Source: Myrmaecium sp. VS I D KN 1 | Lineage: Eukaryota > Ascomycota > Dothideomycetes > Valsariales > Valsariaceae | Assembly: GCA_019775845.1 (NCBI GenBank) | Contig: JADQAV010000020.1 | Location: 620,001 to 684,000 of the forward strand | DNA: 64,000 nt | Direction of reading: 5' to 3' | Shown: positions 1 through 10,494 of the stretch, one piece after another | Numbering within the stretch: position 1 is the first letter of the stretch | How the letters are laid out: each line of letters begins with the position of its first letter | Program-made: the position numbers and the translations under genes | The notes under the pieces: generated by a model | The model's input: the letters and a program-made list of their open reading frames with translations, nothing else | Told to the model about the DNA's origin: nothing | Database searches by the model: none

Positions 1-2734
1 TTCACCGGTCGCACGAGGGCTTTCCTTTCGTTTCGTTCCTGCGGAAGGACGTGGAAGATGCGCTACTATATCGCATCGTCAAGGATATTTGCGGCAATCG
101 TTCATCTATTCTGCCGCTGGAGAACTGCCCGGTGGAAGACATCGAAGCCATTCGCGGCTTTATTTCCGCGCCGAAGGTCAGCAACGATATTTTACAACGC
201 GTGGATTCGATGTTCCCTCAACGCCCTGCCTTACGGGCGCGTCTATACTTATTGCGCGGGCTTTTGGTGCACCGACTGCTCATCCTTGCGCTAAAGAAAC
301 GCTGGAACGTCGAATATGGACTACATCCCCTTCGTGATCCAGTCGCTGTTCCTTTCCATGCTAAAGGCGTGCCTTCTGACCAAGCCGAATGGGGTCATCC
401 AGACGTTGCTATCTTGTTCACATGTCTTTCATTCTATCATGGAGGGCTTACTATGGCTCAGCTCCAGGAAGCCCTGCAGCATATCCTAAAATCAGATGAT
501 CCATCCTCTGAGTACAGCTCATGGGTTTTGGATGTAAACAATGTGCCAGAAACTCTGCGTGAATGGAGCGTTATCAACCTTGAGGATGCCATTCAGGTTG
601 CTGAGCTGTGGCAGCTGTTCCGCTTCAGCGTTGCGGCGATCGACTACTTCCTCGACCGCTTTGTGTTTCCCGAGCACTGTAAGCAGTTTCAAGTTAAACT
701 TCAGGCATCGGGATGGGATATCCCGCTCTTCACGCAGACGACAGATAAGGATAAGCCGCTCACTACCGGCTTCAGTGGCACCAACGACACTAAGAATCTA
801 CTACCTCTCACAATCACGCAAGACGACTTAACAGGACTGTCGCATACGAACGCGGAAGTATTGACATACTTACTTCACAGCCGCAACCAAGGCTACGTCC
901 TTACGCGGCGGAACGGAAAGCGTTTCACAGAGCAAGAACTTCTGTACAAGCTTCATGACATGTCAATCCGCATCCTTCTAGATGCCGGCGCCCAGATCCT
1001 CGAGATGGACAACTATACGCTCGCCAAAAATTGGCTCCACATCTATTATCAAGCACCTGCGGTCATTTTCTTCGATAACTCTAACACAGCTATGGTCTTG
1101 TATAGGAACCAGAGGTTGGTACCATTGGTCGCATCCGCATTCGCGGACAATATGGACGAGTGTCTAGTGTACTTGGATGAGGCGCATACGCGAGGGACAG
1201 ATCTGAAGCTCCCTCCAAATGCCCGTGGCGCACTCACCTTAGGATTAGGTCAAACGAAAGACCATACAGTACAAGGTAAGTAAATAGCCAGCAGAGGTCC
1301 CCGAAGAATTCTAACGTACTTGCAGCAGCGATGAGGCTTCGACAGCTAGGCACTACGCAATCCATCGTTTTCTTCGCTCCTCCCGAGGTTGATCAGAGCA
1401 TTCGGGATTCGCGCGGAAAAGGACAGGAGGCCTTCCTGACCTCACATGACGTTGTATACTGGCTGATGGAACAGACATGCAATGGCATTGAACAGCTGCA
1501 GCCTCTCTACTTTGCACAGGGTATGGACTTTTGTCGTCGTATGCAAGCAGCGGAAGATAACTCCGCCTTCCTTGAGGATTCTCACCAGCGACAAGAGTAT
1601 CTCAAAGTCATCGAACAACCGGAACGAAGCACTTTGAAGCAACTCTACGGGCCGAAACAAAGCCTCCCCAGTACTCCTTGCCAATCGTTCACCCTTGGAC
1701 CGATTGCCACCTACGCCAAGCAACTGCATACCTTGCGTAAAGGCTTCCAAGACAACGGCAATGCAGTTCATGGCTCCGCACTCCAAGAAGTGGAGCAAGA
1801 GCGGGAAGTCGAAGTGGCGCATGAGGTCGAGGCGGTTCGCGAGCTCCAGAAGCCCACGAACTACGTGCCCCTTACCTTCAAAGGCCTCAGTCCCGATATT
1901 GCCAGCTTCGTCTACACAGGGCGGACCAGGCCTGGCTCCCTTGCCTACGTCGAGATGTTCACCGTCCTCTCGAAAACATCACTGGGGAGGAAGCATCAGC
2001 TTCTACCCGTCCGATCGCAACTGCTGATCTCGACCGAGTTCCTCCGCACGGTCTCTTCTAACCTTGTTAGACCCATGGACGATCTCCAGCGCCCAGTCAA
2101 TTGGATTGTGTGGAGTAACATCAGTGAGATCGCGCTTGTAGTTAATCAAGAAGAAGTGGAGATGATAATCCCAATTTTGAGCAGTGGCTTGGTACCACCC
2201 ACTCATCTGCTCACCTATGCAGCCCCCGTAACCAGGAAGATGGTCCATTTCAATGGGATGGACTTTTTCGCTATGCCGCCTCTTTCCAAACACTGGCGAG
2301 CGCCCTCTTGGCTAAAGGTAGAGCTTGGGATCTACAGCGGGAGGCTATTCTTCGACTTCGACGAGTACGAGGACGTCCGTCGCTACCTGGAAACTCCAGA
2401 TTCGAAGCAAAACATCAGCGGTGGCCCTGATATTCCGCGAGAAAGTAGAGCAGGGCTTCACGCGAAAAATCCTTCTCTGTTTCTCCATGAGTGGATCTCT
2501 CTCCGCCGGAAAGGGCAGGACATTTCGAACAGTCCGATCGGCTACGTCTGCCACGGCAAAGTGCTGACCAAGACGCATAAGTTCTTTGTGAATGTTGCGG
2601 ACTCCCGACCACAGCAGGTAATGGGAAGAACAAACGCAAAAGGCCAAGGTGGCTTGATGGAGATCTGCTCGACTGACAGCAACAGTGACCGTATGTCGAT
2701 GGACTCGGAGAGGACGCTGACGGATGGGAAGTAA
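1..2734 (+). CDS. DUF3638/DUF3645-type giant protein, C-terminal part (5' partial)
   Basis: The coding frame is already open at base 3, so the gene enters from the left and only about 893 C-terminal residues are here. Exons are 3..1275 and 1326..2734, split by a 50-base GT-AG intron; the junction reads DHTVQ-AAMRLRQLG. The clearest block is YLDEAHTRGTDLKLP (bases ~1169-1213), followed by LGLGQTKDHTVQ and, in the next exon, QSIVFFAPPEVDQ. I know this set from very large fungal DUF3638/DUF3645 proteins, often database-labelled ubiquitin thioesterase or ubiquitinyl hydrolase; that activity is poorly supported and I saw no catalytic Cys/His pair in this part. The last ~150 residues are family-variable. 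Codon use is richer in A/T endings than in genes to the right. The stop is TAA at 2732. Family call fairly sure; function unknown. Confidence 0.85.
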
Positions 2735-3342
2735 TGTCACATTCTCTTATGAAGGGGAAGCGTGCTTGCTTGATTGTAGCGTAATGTAGTATAGTCGAGC
2801 AGCCAAATCCTCTGTCAACTCGTAAACTGACTATGCCCCCTGTCCGCGTTGCTCGAAACTAACTCAACCCAAGAATCCGCATGAAAAGCTAAGAGAACTT
2901 AGGTAAATCTAAAGGTGACCTAACCGTAGATATTTGAAATCTTGCGCCAGGATGTCCCCGAAATACGAAAATGATGTTCAGAATCTTAGAACCGCGGTAT
3001 GAAGGAGTCCAAACCAAGTGATTATGAAGAAAAGGAAAATGAAAAGTAAGTAACGGGGTGAAATGAAAAGGAAAGAAGGAAGAAAATCGAACGGTAAGAA
3101 AATAAACTCAAGAAAGGACGGCCAGGGGGAAGGAGAGGAAATAAAGAAAAAAGGAAGTAGGGGAGAGGGGAAAGGAAGAATATAGGAATGACCTACCGCG
3201 GAGGAATCCTCGTTCCTTAATATCTTTCTTCCCTCCGTTCATTCAATTTTGTCTCTAGAGCACGTCTGCTGATAGTTTGTTGGATAAGCGCAACGAAACG
3301 CCTTCTCTTCAATCATATGAATGCCGCATTAGTTTCTTGCCG
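2735..3342. other. convergent intergenic region
   Basis: Lies between the 3' ends of the DUF3638-type gene and the minus-strand DUF7587-like gene. Bases ~3000-3185 are strongly purine-rich on the plus strand (GAAAGGA-type runs). I see no gene. Confidence 0.6.
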
Positions 3343-5131
3343 TTATGCCGGTATATTCTTGTTGCCGAACTTCTCCATAGCTCGTTCCTGTATCTTTCTT
3401 GATAGCTCTCGCCTTCGATTGCGACCCTCCCATCGGTACCAATTATAACCCTCTGAAGTGGTTAAGATATGAGCATCAACGTTGGCGCGCGTTGCAACCT
3501 TTTTGCGGTGTCTCTCGCTGAGCAATTGGGAAGGCTTGCGCTTACGGGTCTGTACGTCTTCCTGGGTGGTTTCGGCCGGTGGTGCACGACCAAGCACTTG
3601 ATGGCAATAGCCCAGAAGGACGAGTAGCTGTTCTACTTCGGGAAGATTGGTCGGAATTGGTGTGCTCTGGGAACACAGAGGGCCTTCGATATCGGCAGCT
3701 GAACGGCGTTAGAGAGCACTCGAAGCTTGCGTCAGATCAAGGCATACGTACCCGTATAATGGTCTTTAATCCACTTCTCAAAAGCGCAGCTGGGTATTTC
3801 CCGAGCTCGGAGTGATAGGAGGCTCAAGAAAGGTATAAGCGTTCTCCCGCGGCGCCGTTGGAACAAATTGGCAATATTTTGAGCGACCTCACAATCCCGT
3901 TGTGAGATCGGCGCAGGTTCCACTCCGCTTTCCTCGAATCCAAGATGACGTTGAGCCAGACAATGAGTGTAGAGCTTGGTACGAGCCGCAAGCTTATCTT
4001 TGATCCAGATGGTGGGGAATATCTCGAATAAGTCTTCTTCTATCATCGCCTCGAACGCGACATGTGCGAAGTCCCGGTTGGTATCGAGTGCGCCTAAGAA
4101 CAGGAGCACCTCATGGGTGTACATCTCCATGTTCGGTCTGAGTTCGTCGCAGTCAAAGGCCTCGACAAGGTCTTTCACTGCGTAGAACTCTGGAGTATCT
4201 TGGTGGAGGTGTGCACTGCCTGTCTCGACCTGTATACCCTCTTTCTCGATTTGCGTATCGTCTTTCTCGGATTGCGTACTGTCTTTCTCAGCTTGCGTAC
4301 TATTTTTCTCAGATTGCGCACGCTCCTTTTCGAGCTCCGTAGTATTTTTACCGAGAAGTGTATTACCTCCCTCGAGTCCTATAATCTCCCTCTCAAGCTG
4401 TACCTCATTCTTATCGAGCTCCCGAGTATCCCCACCAAGCGGCGTCAACCTCCACAGATCTCCATAGCAGATAAACACATCGCGCTGACCAGTCTCATGT
4501 CTCAAGACCGCATGGACGATCGCGAAGATCAGCGACGTCGTGAACGAAAGGAAGAAATCATGTCGACGGTTTCGCCAGCGCACATGGTTATTCAGCACCG
4601 CACAGCCTATTTCAACGGGTACCCTCGACAGCTCCGACGGGTTTTCAATGGTGTTGATTTGCATGTGTCTGGCGGAGCTGGATAGGAATATACCCGGGCC
4701 GCTGAAACCGGTCGAACGGTGCACGCCGTGCAAGGAGTATGTTCTCCATAAGCCATGCGGTACGAGATCACGAGAACCTTGAAGGTGTTATTAGAGCTTT
4801 CATAGAGATACTTCATGAGGTTTTACCTTTGAGATTTTTAAGCTCCTGTTTCCCCAGCGTTCCTCTGAGGTGCTCATGTCCTCCTCATCGAAGAATAGCT
4901 TTTTTTGCATTACCTTTCTCCAATCTCCCAACCAGGGATTCACCATGTCGGGGGCAACATCTATTAGTCGCGGCACGAGGGATACGAAATTCTCTTTGTG
5001 GTCGACGCTGAAGTCGCGTTGCGGTTATTGTTTTCACCCTCCGCAGCATCTTCCTTCGATGTGACAGGATCATTCTTGGGATCCTCGTTGGCCTCAGAGG
5101 GGACCTCGCAGGCTGAAGAAGCCATGCTCAT
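3343..5131 (-). CDS. DUF7587-like protein with heptad-repeat insert (5' exons uncertain)
   Basis: Minus-strand gene. Two exons are well supported: 4777..3752 and 3698..3343, joined in frame across a 53-base intron (donor GTACGTATG, acceptor ...GTTCAG). Upstream I infer a 19-base exon 4845..4827 and an exon ending at 4914. The first exon is ambiguous: it may start at 5131 (MSMASSACEVPSE) or further up near 5359. The main exon reads DLVPHGLWRTYS, then AVLNNHVRWRNRRHDFFLSF and DVFICYGDLWRLTP, which resembles the fungal DUF7587 domain as I remember it (a recall match, not a search). A heptad series (EKxxTQx units) is inserted after this. The C-terminus is basic (TRKRKPSQLLSERHRKK). Function unknown. 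Composition is like that of the neighbouring giant gene and unlike the core block. Confidence 0.6.
4215..4420 (-). repeat. 21-base coding minisatellite (heptad repeat)
   Basis: Read on the minus strand this encodes successive seven-residue units such as KNSTQAE, KDSTQSE, KDDTQIE and KEGIQVE, preceded by looser heptads (LDKNEVQ, LEREIIG). The units are degenerate at the base level. A charged coiled coil is the likely product. Boundaries are approximate. Confidence 0.7.
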
Positions 5132-5711
5132 ATACTCGTCCGAAAGCTGATGGGATGAAAGCTGATGGGATATATTGTGAGCCTGTTGGTTGTACTCAGT
5201 AGTGAAGTCAAATGAAGATGTCTCCAAGCAAGGAAAAGAACGAGGCCATTCAAGGAAGAAGAAAGAAGAAGCAAACTGGAAGTAAATAGTTACTGCAGAA
5301 GAAGAGAAGAACTGTTGAGAGGTGCTTGTTTTAAAGCCACTGTCAAGTGAATATAGCATCAGCTAGCCTTGTCTATGCCTGACATATAAGGCAACCAAGC
5401 AGGGATGGACGAGGCACACGACACGGGCCGCAGTACCACGCTGGCACGTGATTCTTCAACAACGACAAAGCCAACATCGAACTCCTCATCTATACTATTA
5501 CTGGAGCCATATAGCATCTAGAATGTAAGGTTATATGCAGTACCATATGAGGAAGCGTTCTCGATCATATTCCAGTATACGACCTACATAGTCGCAACAT
5601 TAGAGATCGCGGTCCTCCTGAACCTCGGCCGCGCGGAAGCCGATGAAGCACGTCCCGATCCGGTCCGCATCATCAACGTCCCATCTACAACCTATCAAAC
5701 CATCATCCACA
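5132..5711. promoter_or_regulatory. divergent intergenic region
   Basis: Separates the minus-strand DUF7587-like gene from the plus-strand ketopantoate reductase-like gene, so it should hold both promoters. A TATA-like CATATAAGG lies near 5383. It also marks the shift from A/T-leaning to GC-rich coding sequence. If the upstream start near 5359 is used for the minus-strand gene, part of this stretch is coding. Confidence 0.5.
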
Positions 5712-6941
5712 ATGTCATCAAGGTAGGTCACCCCCTTACAAAATCCAAAGACATTCATTATACTCATCCACCTCAGCACCAGCAACCCCCCAACTCACAT
5801 CCTCTTCGTCGGCGCGGGCGCCGTCGGCTGCTTCTACGCCTCCCGCCTGCATTCCGTAAGTCCCTCCACACCAATCAACCCCCCCCCCCCCTTTTATCAT
5901 TTCCCATTCTAAATCCCACCTCTCCCTCCCTCCACCCAGCCCTCAAACAACATCCACGTCTCCCTCGTCTGCCGGTCCAACTACACCGCCATCGCCAAGT
6001 CAGGCGTACACCTGCAAACCCACAGCTTCGGGGACTACCACTTCCAGCCGCACGCCGTATACCCCTCCATCGCCAGCGCTGCGCGCGCCCCCACCGCGCC
6101 GGCAGAGGGATGGGACTACATCGTCGTGACCACCAAAGCCCTGCCCGACATCACCGACGACGCCGCAGCGATCGAGCCGCTGGTGCGCAAAGCGCCATCG
6201 GCGGAGAGCAAGACGTGCATCGTGCTGATCCAAAACGGCGTCGGGGTCGAAGCGCCGCACCGGCAGCGCTTCCCCAGGACGCCGATCGTGAGCGCGGTCA
6301 CGGTGATCAGCGCGGAGCAGACGCGGCCGGGGGTCGTGCGGCAGAACCGGTGGACGCGGATCAGCATGGGGGCGTACTCGGACGGGTTGGGCGGGCGGAC
6401 GACGGGGGCGATGCGGGAGCTGGGGCGGGTGGGGGATGAGCGGGTCCGGCAGCTGGTGAGGTTTTTCGCGGAGTGTGGGGGGTTGAGGGATGCGGAGTTT
6501 TATGATGAGGTGGGGCTGCAGCAGGTGCGGTGGCATAAGATCTGTATTAACGCGTCGATGAACCCGTCTGCTGTGCTGGCGGGCGGCGTGGGGAATGCGG
6601 ATATGGTGATGGATCCGGAGCTGCGCGTTCATCTGAAGGGCGTGATGGATGAGGTGTTCGCGGCTGCGCCGAAGATTTTGGGCAAGGAGTTTCCGGAGAA
6701 GCTGGCGCGGCCGGAGAAGATCATTGCCAGCACCGAGCGGAACCGCGGAGGGAAGCCGAGCATGTTGCTGGATTGGGAGGCGGGGAGACCGATGGAACTT
6801 GAGGTCATTCTTGGAAACCCGATTCGCATCGCTCGCGCTCATGGCGTGGAGATGCCGAGGATGCAGACGTTGTATGCTCTCTTGCAGTCGGCAGCGAGGA
6901 TGAGAGATGCTAAGAGGAGCGCAACGGCTGCGAAGCTCTGA
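5712..6941 (+). CDS. 2-dehydropantoate 2-reductase family protein (ApbA/PanE-like)
   Basis: Three exons: 5712..5722, 5777..5855 and 5940..6941 (introns of 54 and 84 bases), giving 363 residues. The first exon codes only MSS plus two bases; splicing yields MSSSTSNPPTHILFVGAGAV, placing the Rossmann motif GAGAVGCF near residue 15. Other family marks are WDYIVVTTKALPD (~75), CIVLIQNGVG (~100), KICINASMNPSAVLAG (the conserved KxxxNAxxNP block, with the expected catalytic Lys) and SMLLDWEAGRPMELE near the C-terminus. The family reduces ketopantoate to pantoate with NADPH in coenzyme A synthesis. Fungi have several paralogues of unknown substrate, so I do not assign it to pantothenate synthesis outright. 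It converges on the CipB-like gene. Confidence 0.9.
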
Positions 6942-7214
6942 TCGTGTTGCGCTTTGTACGAATTCCTGAATTCGACATTCGTTCTGTCAACCGTCCTCTC
7001 CGGACGGACTCTCTTGTACCTGGTTTCTCTACATTATTTTTTCCGCAGCGTTCTGCTAATCTCGTCCATGTCACATATTAATCGTCCTCAGATCAGAAGC
7101 GCAAAATGAGAGTAACTATCAAGTCGTGCGAGACACGAGCGTTCATTAATACCTACATAAACGAGCGAAAATCACCACAACAACCGCCACCACCACCACC
7201 GCCCAAACCCAACC

Positions 7215-8234
7215 TCACTCTTCGACAACAACAGGCTTCCTAAACGACACCCCCTCGCGATGCGCATCCACCGCCTCCTGCAGACTCTCCAAGCCCCTCC
7301 TCCCCACAATCCACGGTTCCGGCGCAACCCGATACACCCCCTCCTCCAACGCCTTCGGCAAAAAGTCCTCATACACCGCGGGACCCACTTCATTCTCCTC
7401 CAAACTCGTGCCCCAAACCATCTTCGCCGCCACACCCTCCGGCATTTCCTCCGGGAGATACGTCGCCGACGCAACAAAGACAGTTTTCTTCGCCTTCTGG
7501 GCGATTTCCAAGCTCGACGCCGACGGCCCGGCAGCGTGATAAATGCCCGCGAAGTCAACCTCATCAACCGCAGCCACGATATCATCGATGACAGTCGGGC
7601 TACGATAATCAAACAATCTGCTCGCGCCCAGGTCCCGGAGGGCATCAAAATGCGCCGACGACGCCGTCGCGAAAACCTGATATCCCGCAGCAGCAGCGAG
7701 TTGCACAGCATTACACCCCACCGCCGACGCCGCGCCCCAAACCACGACCGTCTTCCCCGTCGGCGTCGGCGGGACGGACGGCATCTGCAGACCCAGGAAG
7801 TCCCGCTGAAACAACCCCGACGCCGCCGTCGAGAGCGCGAGCGGGAACACGGCCGCCTGCGCATAGGGCATCGCATCGGGGATGCGCGCCGCCAGGACCG
7901 CGCGCACCACGACGTAGCGCTGAAACGCGCTCTTCCAGAGCTCATTCCGCAACCCCGAGCCCCCGGCCAGGACGCGGTCGCCGGGGCGGAAGCGGGTGAC
8001 CGCGCTGCTGCCCACCTCGACGACCTCCCCGGCCAGGTCCATGCCCAAGATTCGGGGGTAGGTGAGCCAGGGGAAGAGCGGGCGTTGCTGCAGGATGTGG
8101 TCGATGGGGTTGGTGGCCCAGGCGTGGGCGCGCACGACGATTTCGTCCTCCTTGGGGGGAGTGTAGGGTGCGGAGCGGATTTCGAGGGGTTGGTTGAGGG
8201 CGTTTTGCCAGGCGGCGGTGTTGGTGGGAGGCAT
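7215..8234 (-). CDS. zinc-binding-type oxidoreductase, CipB-like (MDR superfamily)
   Basis: Single-exon gene of 339 residues. I start it at MPPTNTAAW because related proteins begin there; the frame stays open to 8309. N-terminal GroES-like part: PYTPPKEDEIVVRAHAWATNP, LGMDLAGEVVEVG, FRPGDRVLAGG. The Rossmann part has VVVWGAASAVGCNAVQLA near residue 170. The layout matches Aspergillus CipB and related medium-chain dehydrogenases, some of which act as trans enoyl reductases in polyketide clusters; no polyketide synthase is nearby, so no pathway is implied. The structural-zinc cysteine cluster is absent, as is usual in this subgroup. Likely NADPH-dependent and cytosolic; substrate unknown. Confidence 0.88.
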   Translation of the reverse strand: MPPTNTAAWQNALNQPLEIRSAPYTPPKEDEIVVRAHAWATNPIDHILQQRPLFPWLTYPRILGMDLAGEVVEVGSSAVTRFRPGDRVLAGGSGLRNELWKSAFQRYVVVRAVLAARIPDAMPYAQAAVFPLALSTAASGLFQRDFLGLQMPSVPPTPTGKTVVVWGAASAVGCNAVQLAAAAGYQVFATASSAHFDALRDLGASRLFDYRSPTVIDDIVAAVDEVDFAGIYHAAGPSASSLEIAQKAKKTVFVASATYLPEEMPEGVAAKMVWGTSLEENEVGPAVYEDFLPKALEEGVYRVAPEPWIVGRRGLESLQEAVDAHREGVSFRKPVVVEE

Positions 8235-8814
8235 GGTGGGGGAGTGGTTGGTGTGGAAGATTGGTTGATGTTTTGGATGAAGGTAGATGAGGGAGCCGGT
8301 AATGAGCAAGAATCGGATGTCAAGGACGTATATATATACTTATTTATACATATGAATGAACACACGGCTGTACTCCTACACTGTCCGTTTTGGGAAAGAA
8401 TCTCGGGTCTCCGGAGTTTAGCATCTCGGGGTTAAGACATGAGATCCGGGGTTACTCAGCGAGGGCATGACAGTCCGATTACCCCATTAGGACGTACAGT
8501 AAACAGGCAAGGTGGTAACCGGAACCAAGATGCCCTACTGCTGATACATCCTCCTACTATACCTACACTTAAGGGAGGAAGCTAGGAGTATAGCTAAGCA
8601 TGCGAATTTGCAAGAACGACTCTCGCCGGTTGTGGGATACGACACTCAAGTTCCACTCATCTCAATAAACAATCCAATCAGTAAAAAGAGAAGCAAAAAG
8701 CCCCTTAGAATGATATCTCCCAGATTTAAAGCGCAGTCAAAAACATCTATCCATATACACCAAAACAAAAGAAACAAAAAAAAGGAAAGAAACCAGTCAA
8801 ACCATCCGCCCCCC
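8235..8814. promoter_or_regulatory. intergenic region between tandem minus-strand genes
   Basis: Holds the promoter of the CipB-like gene (right of its start at 8234) and the 3' end of the GT25 gene. Repeated CTAGGTATA/CCTACTATA-like motifs occur at ~8550-8600. No coding sequence seen. Confidence 0.5.
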
Positions 8815-10494
8815 TCACTTCCCCCCCTCCCCCTCCTTCTTCCCCTCCACCTCAACCTTCCCATACTCCTCCCGCCCCACCCACACGGCGCGTCCAGGTG
8901 GGATGCGCGCGCTCGACAAATCCAACGTCTTCCAGAGCGCCAGATCCGGGAACTGCGCTGGCAGAGCGGTGGTCGCGCCCTGGAGGAGGGGTTCCAGGTT
9001 GAGCTTGACCGGGTAGACGACCCAGGGGGTTTCCGGGTGGGCGCGGATCCAGCGTTTCTTGTTCGTCTTCGATTTCGTCTTCTTTTTGGGGGAGGATGAG
9101 GAGGCGTTGTCTTCTTCTTCCTCATCGTCGTCGTCGTCGTCCGCTTCTTCTTGTTCCCAAGGGTCGGCGGGCGGGCGACCGAGGGCGGCGGCGGAGGCGG
9201 AGGTCGTTGTTGTGCCTGTGTCGTCGTCCATATCGACAATATCGTCGATATCCTCCTCCTCATCGCCTTCCTCCTTGTCCCACCCGCCTTCATACGGCGC
9301 ATTCGGATCCTTAGCTTCATCATCATCACCAACAACAGCGCGGCGCGCGCGGGAGCCCACGCGATCCGAGTCCTTCGACGCATCACCAGCCGCCTTATAC
9401 ACGCCAAAGATCGTCGGGTACGCAGCGACGCAGCCGTCGCGGGTGAAGCGCTCGGTCTTGCACAGCCAGCCCATGGCGGAGTCGATGTTGCCCTTCTCCT
9501 GCTCGCCGGCGGCCTGGTCGAAGAGGAAGCGGGCCGCGCCGCGGAGGCTCATGCCGTAGGCCGCGAAGCAGTTGAGCTGGTGGGCGAAGAAGACGAGGCG
9601 GGCGCGCGGGTTGCTCAGCGCGGGCGGGGTCAGGTTCGGTTTTCGCCACCACGTCCGCTGCTCTGGCAGGATCACGGTCGGGTCGTCCGTCTGGGAGACC
9701 CAATACGGGTTGCCTTCTTTGCGGTAGTCTTTGTTGTACACGCCGCAGTGGCCCAGCGCAAGCATATCCCAGTCATCGCCGTAGGGGGAGTGCGGGATCG
9801 GGGCGGCGGCCTGGGACGTGTCGGACTGCTCCTGCTGCTGCGCCTGCCGCTGCTGCTCCTGAATCGAGCGGGCGCCGCGGGCGAACTCGGTCATCTGCGC
9901 CTTCAGCATCACATCCCAATCGGCGTCGTCCTCGAGGATGAGGGCGGTCTGGATGCGCTCGCGGACCATGCGCTGGTAGATGTTCATGTGGGCGCGCCAG
10001 CAGCCCAGGGTGCCGACGCTGTGTTTCCAGTTGGTCGGGTAGGCCTGCGGCGCGATCAGCGACCCGTTCACCCCGTCCACGAACTCGACCTCGAGCCCCG
10101 TGAGGAAGGCGGCCAGGCTCTGGAGGTCCCGCTTGTCCGTCCGCGACGGCATCGACAGCACGAAGATCTTCTGGAACTGTATGGCGGCGTATCGGGGGTC
10201 AGCGATCGGCGAGCGGGAAGAAGGGGGCACAACACCACCAGCACCACTCACCCCGAGCGTCGCATTCTGGACGTCCTTCAAGTTATCCCACGCCGGCTCC
10301 GTCAGCTCGATGAGGGGATGCGCGCCGAGCTTAGGGGCATCGTCGTGAAGATCCGCAGCGGCGCCTTGGCGGATCGAATGCCACCCTTCCGCGACGTAGC
10401 CGGACGGTCGCTGGCTGAGGAAGAGGACGACGCAGAGGGCAGCGAAGACGCAGCCGACCGGAACGGCGACGCGAGGCTTGATCCGGTTCAGCAT
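8815..10494 (-). CDS. glycosyltransferase family 25 protein, type II membrane
   Basis: Intronless, 559 residues from MLNRIKPRVAV; an in-frame ATG at 10596 would add 34 residues, but the chosen start puts the signal anchor (GCVFAALCVVLFL, ~13-25) right after basic residues. Catalytic part: IFVLSMPSRTDKR with FVDGVNG (~115-150), GTLGCWRAHMNIYQ (~170), and TALILEDDADWD (~195), the GT25 acidic metal/nucleotide-sugar motif. Then a Gln-rich insert and LNCFAAYGMSLRGAARFLFD (~330). GT25 enzymes transfer hexoses such as galactose; a Golgi role in glycoprotein or wall glycan assembly is inferred. Unusual is a ~130-residue tail full of Asp/Glu (DDDDDDEEEED) and Lys (KKKTKSKTNKK) before a conserved-looking end (WVVYPVKLNLEPLLQG). 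Confidence 0.88.
   Translation of the reverse strand: MLNRIKPRVAVPVGCVFAALCVVLFLSQRPSGYVAEGWHSIRQGAAADLHDDAPKLGAHPLIELTEPAWDNLKDVQNATLGVSGAGGVVPPSSRSPIADPRYAAIQFQKIFVLSMPSRTDKRDLQSLAAFLTGLEVEFVDGVNGSLIAPQAYPTNWKHSVGTLGCWRAHMNIYQRMVRERIQTALILEDDADWDVMLKAQMTEFARGARSIQEQQRQAQQQEQSDTSQAAAPIPHSPYGDDWDMLALGHCGVYNKDYRKEGNPYWVSQTDDPTVILPEQRTWWRKPNLTPPALSNPRARLVFFAHQLNCFAAYGMSLRGAARFLFDQAAGEQEKGNIDSAMGWLCKTERFTRDGCVAAYPTIFGVYKAAGDASKDSDRVGSRARRAVVGDDDEAKDPNAPYEGGWDKEEGDEEEDIDDIVDMDDDTGTTTTSASAAALGRPPADPWEQEEADDDDDDEEEEDNASSSSPKKKTKSKTNKKRWIRAHPETPWVVYPVKLNLEPLLQGATTALPAQFPDLALWKTLDLSSARIPPGRAVWVGREEYGKVEVEGKKEGEGGK

Noticed and set aside
4113-4685. 190-codon plus-strand frame over the heptad minisatellite
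   Set aside because: It is the mirror of the 21-base repeat; the minus strand has consistent exons and introns around it.
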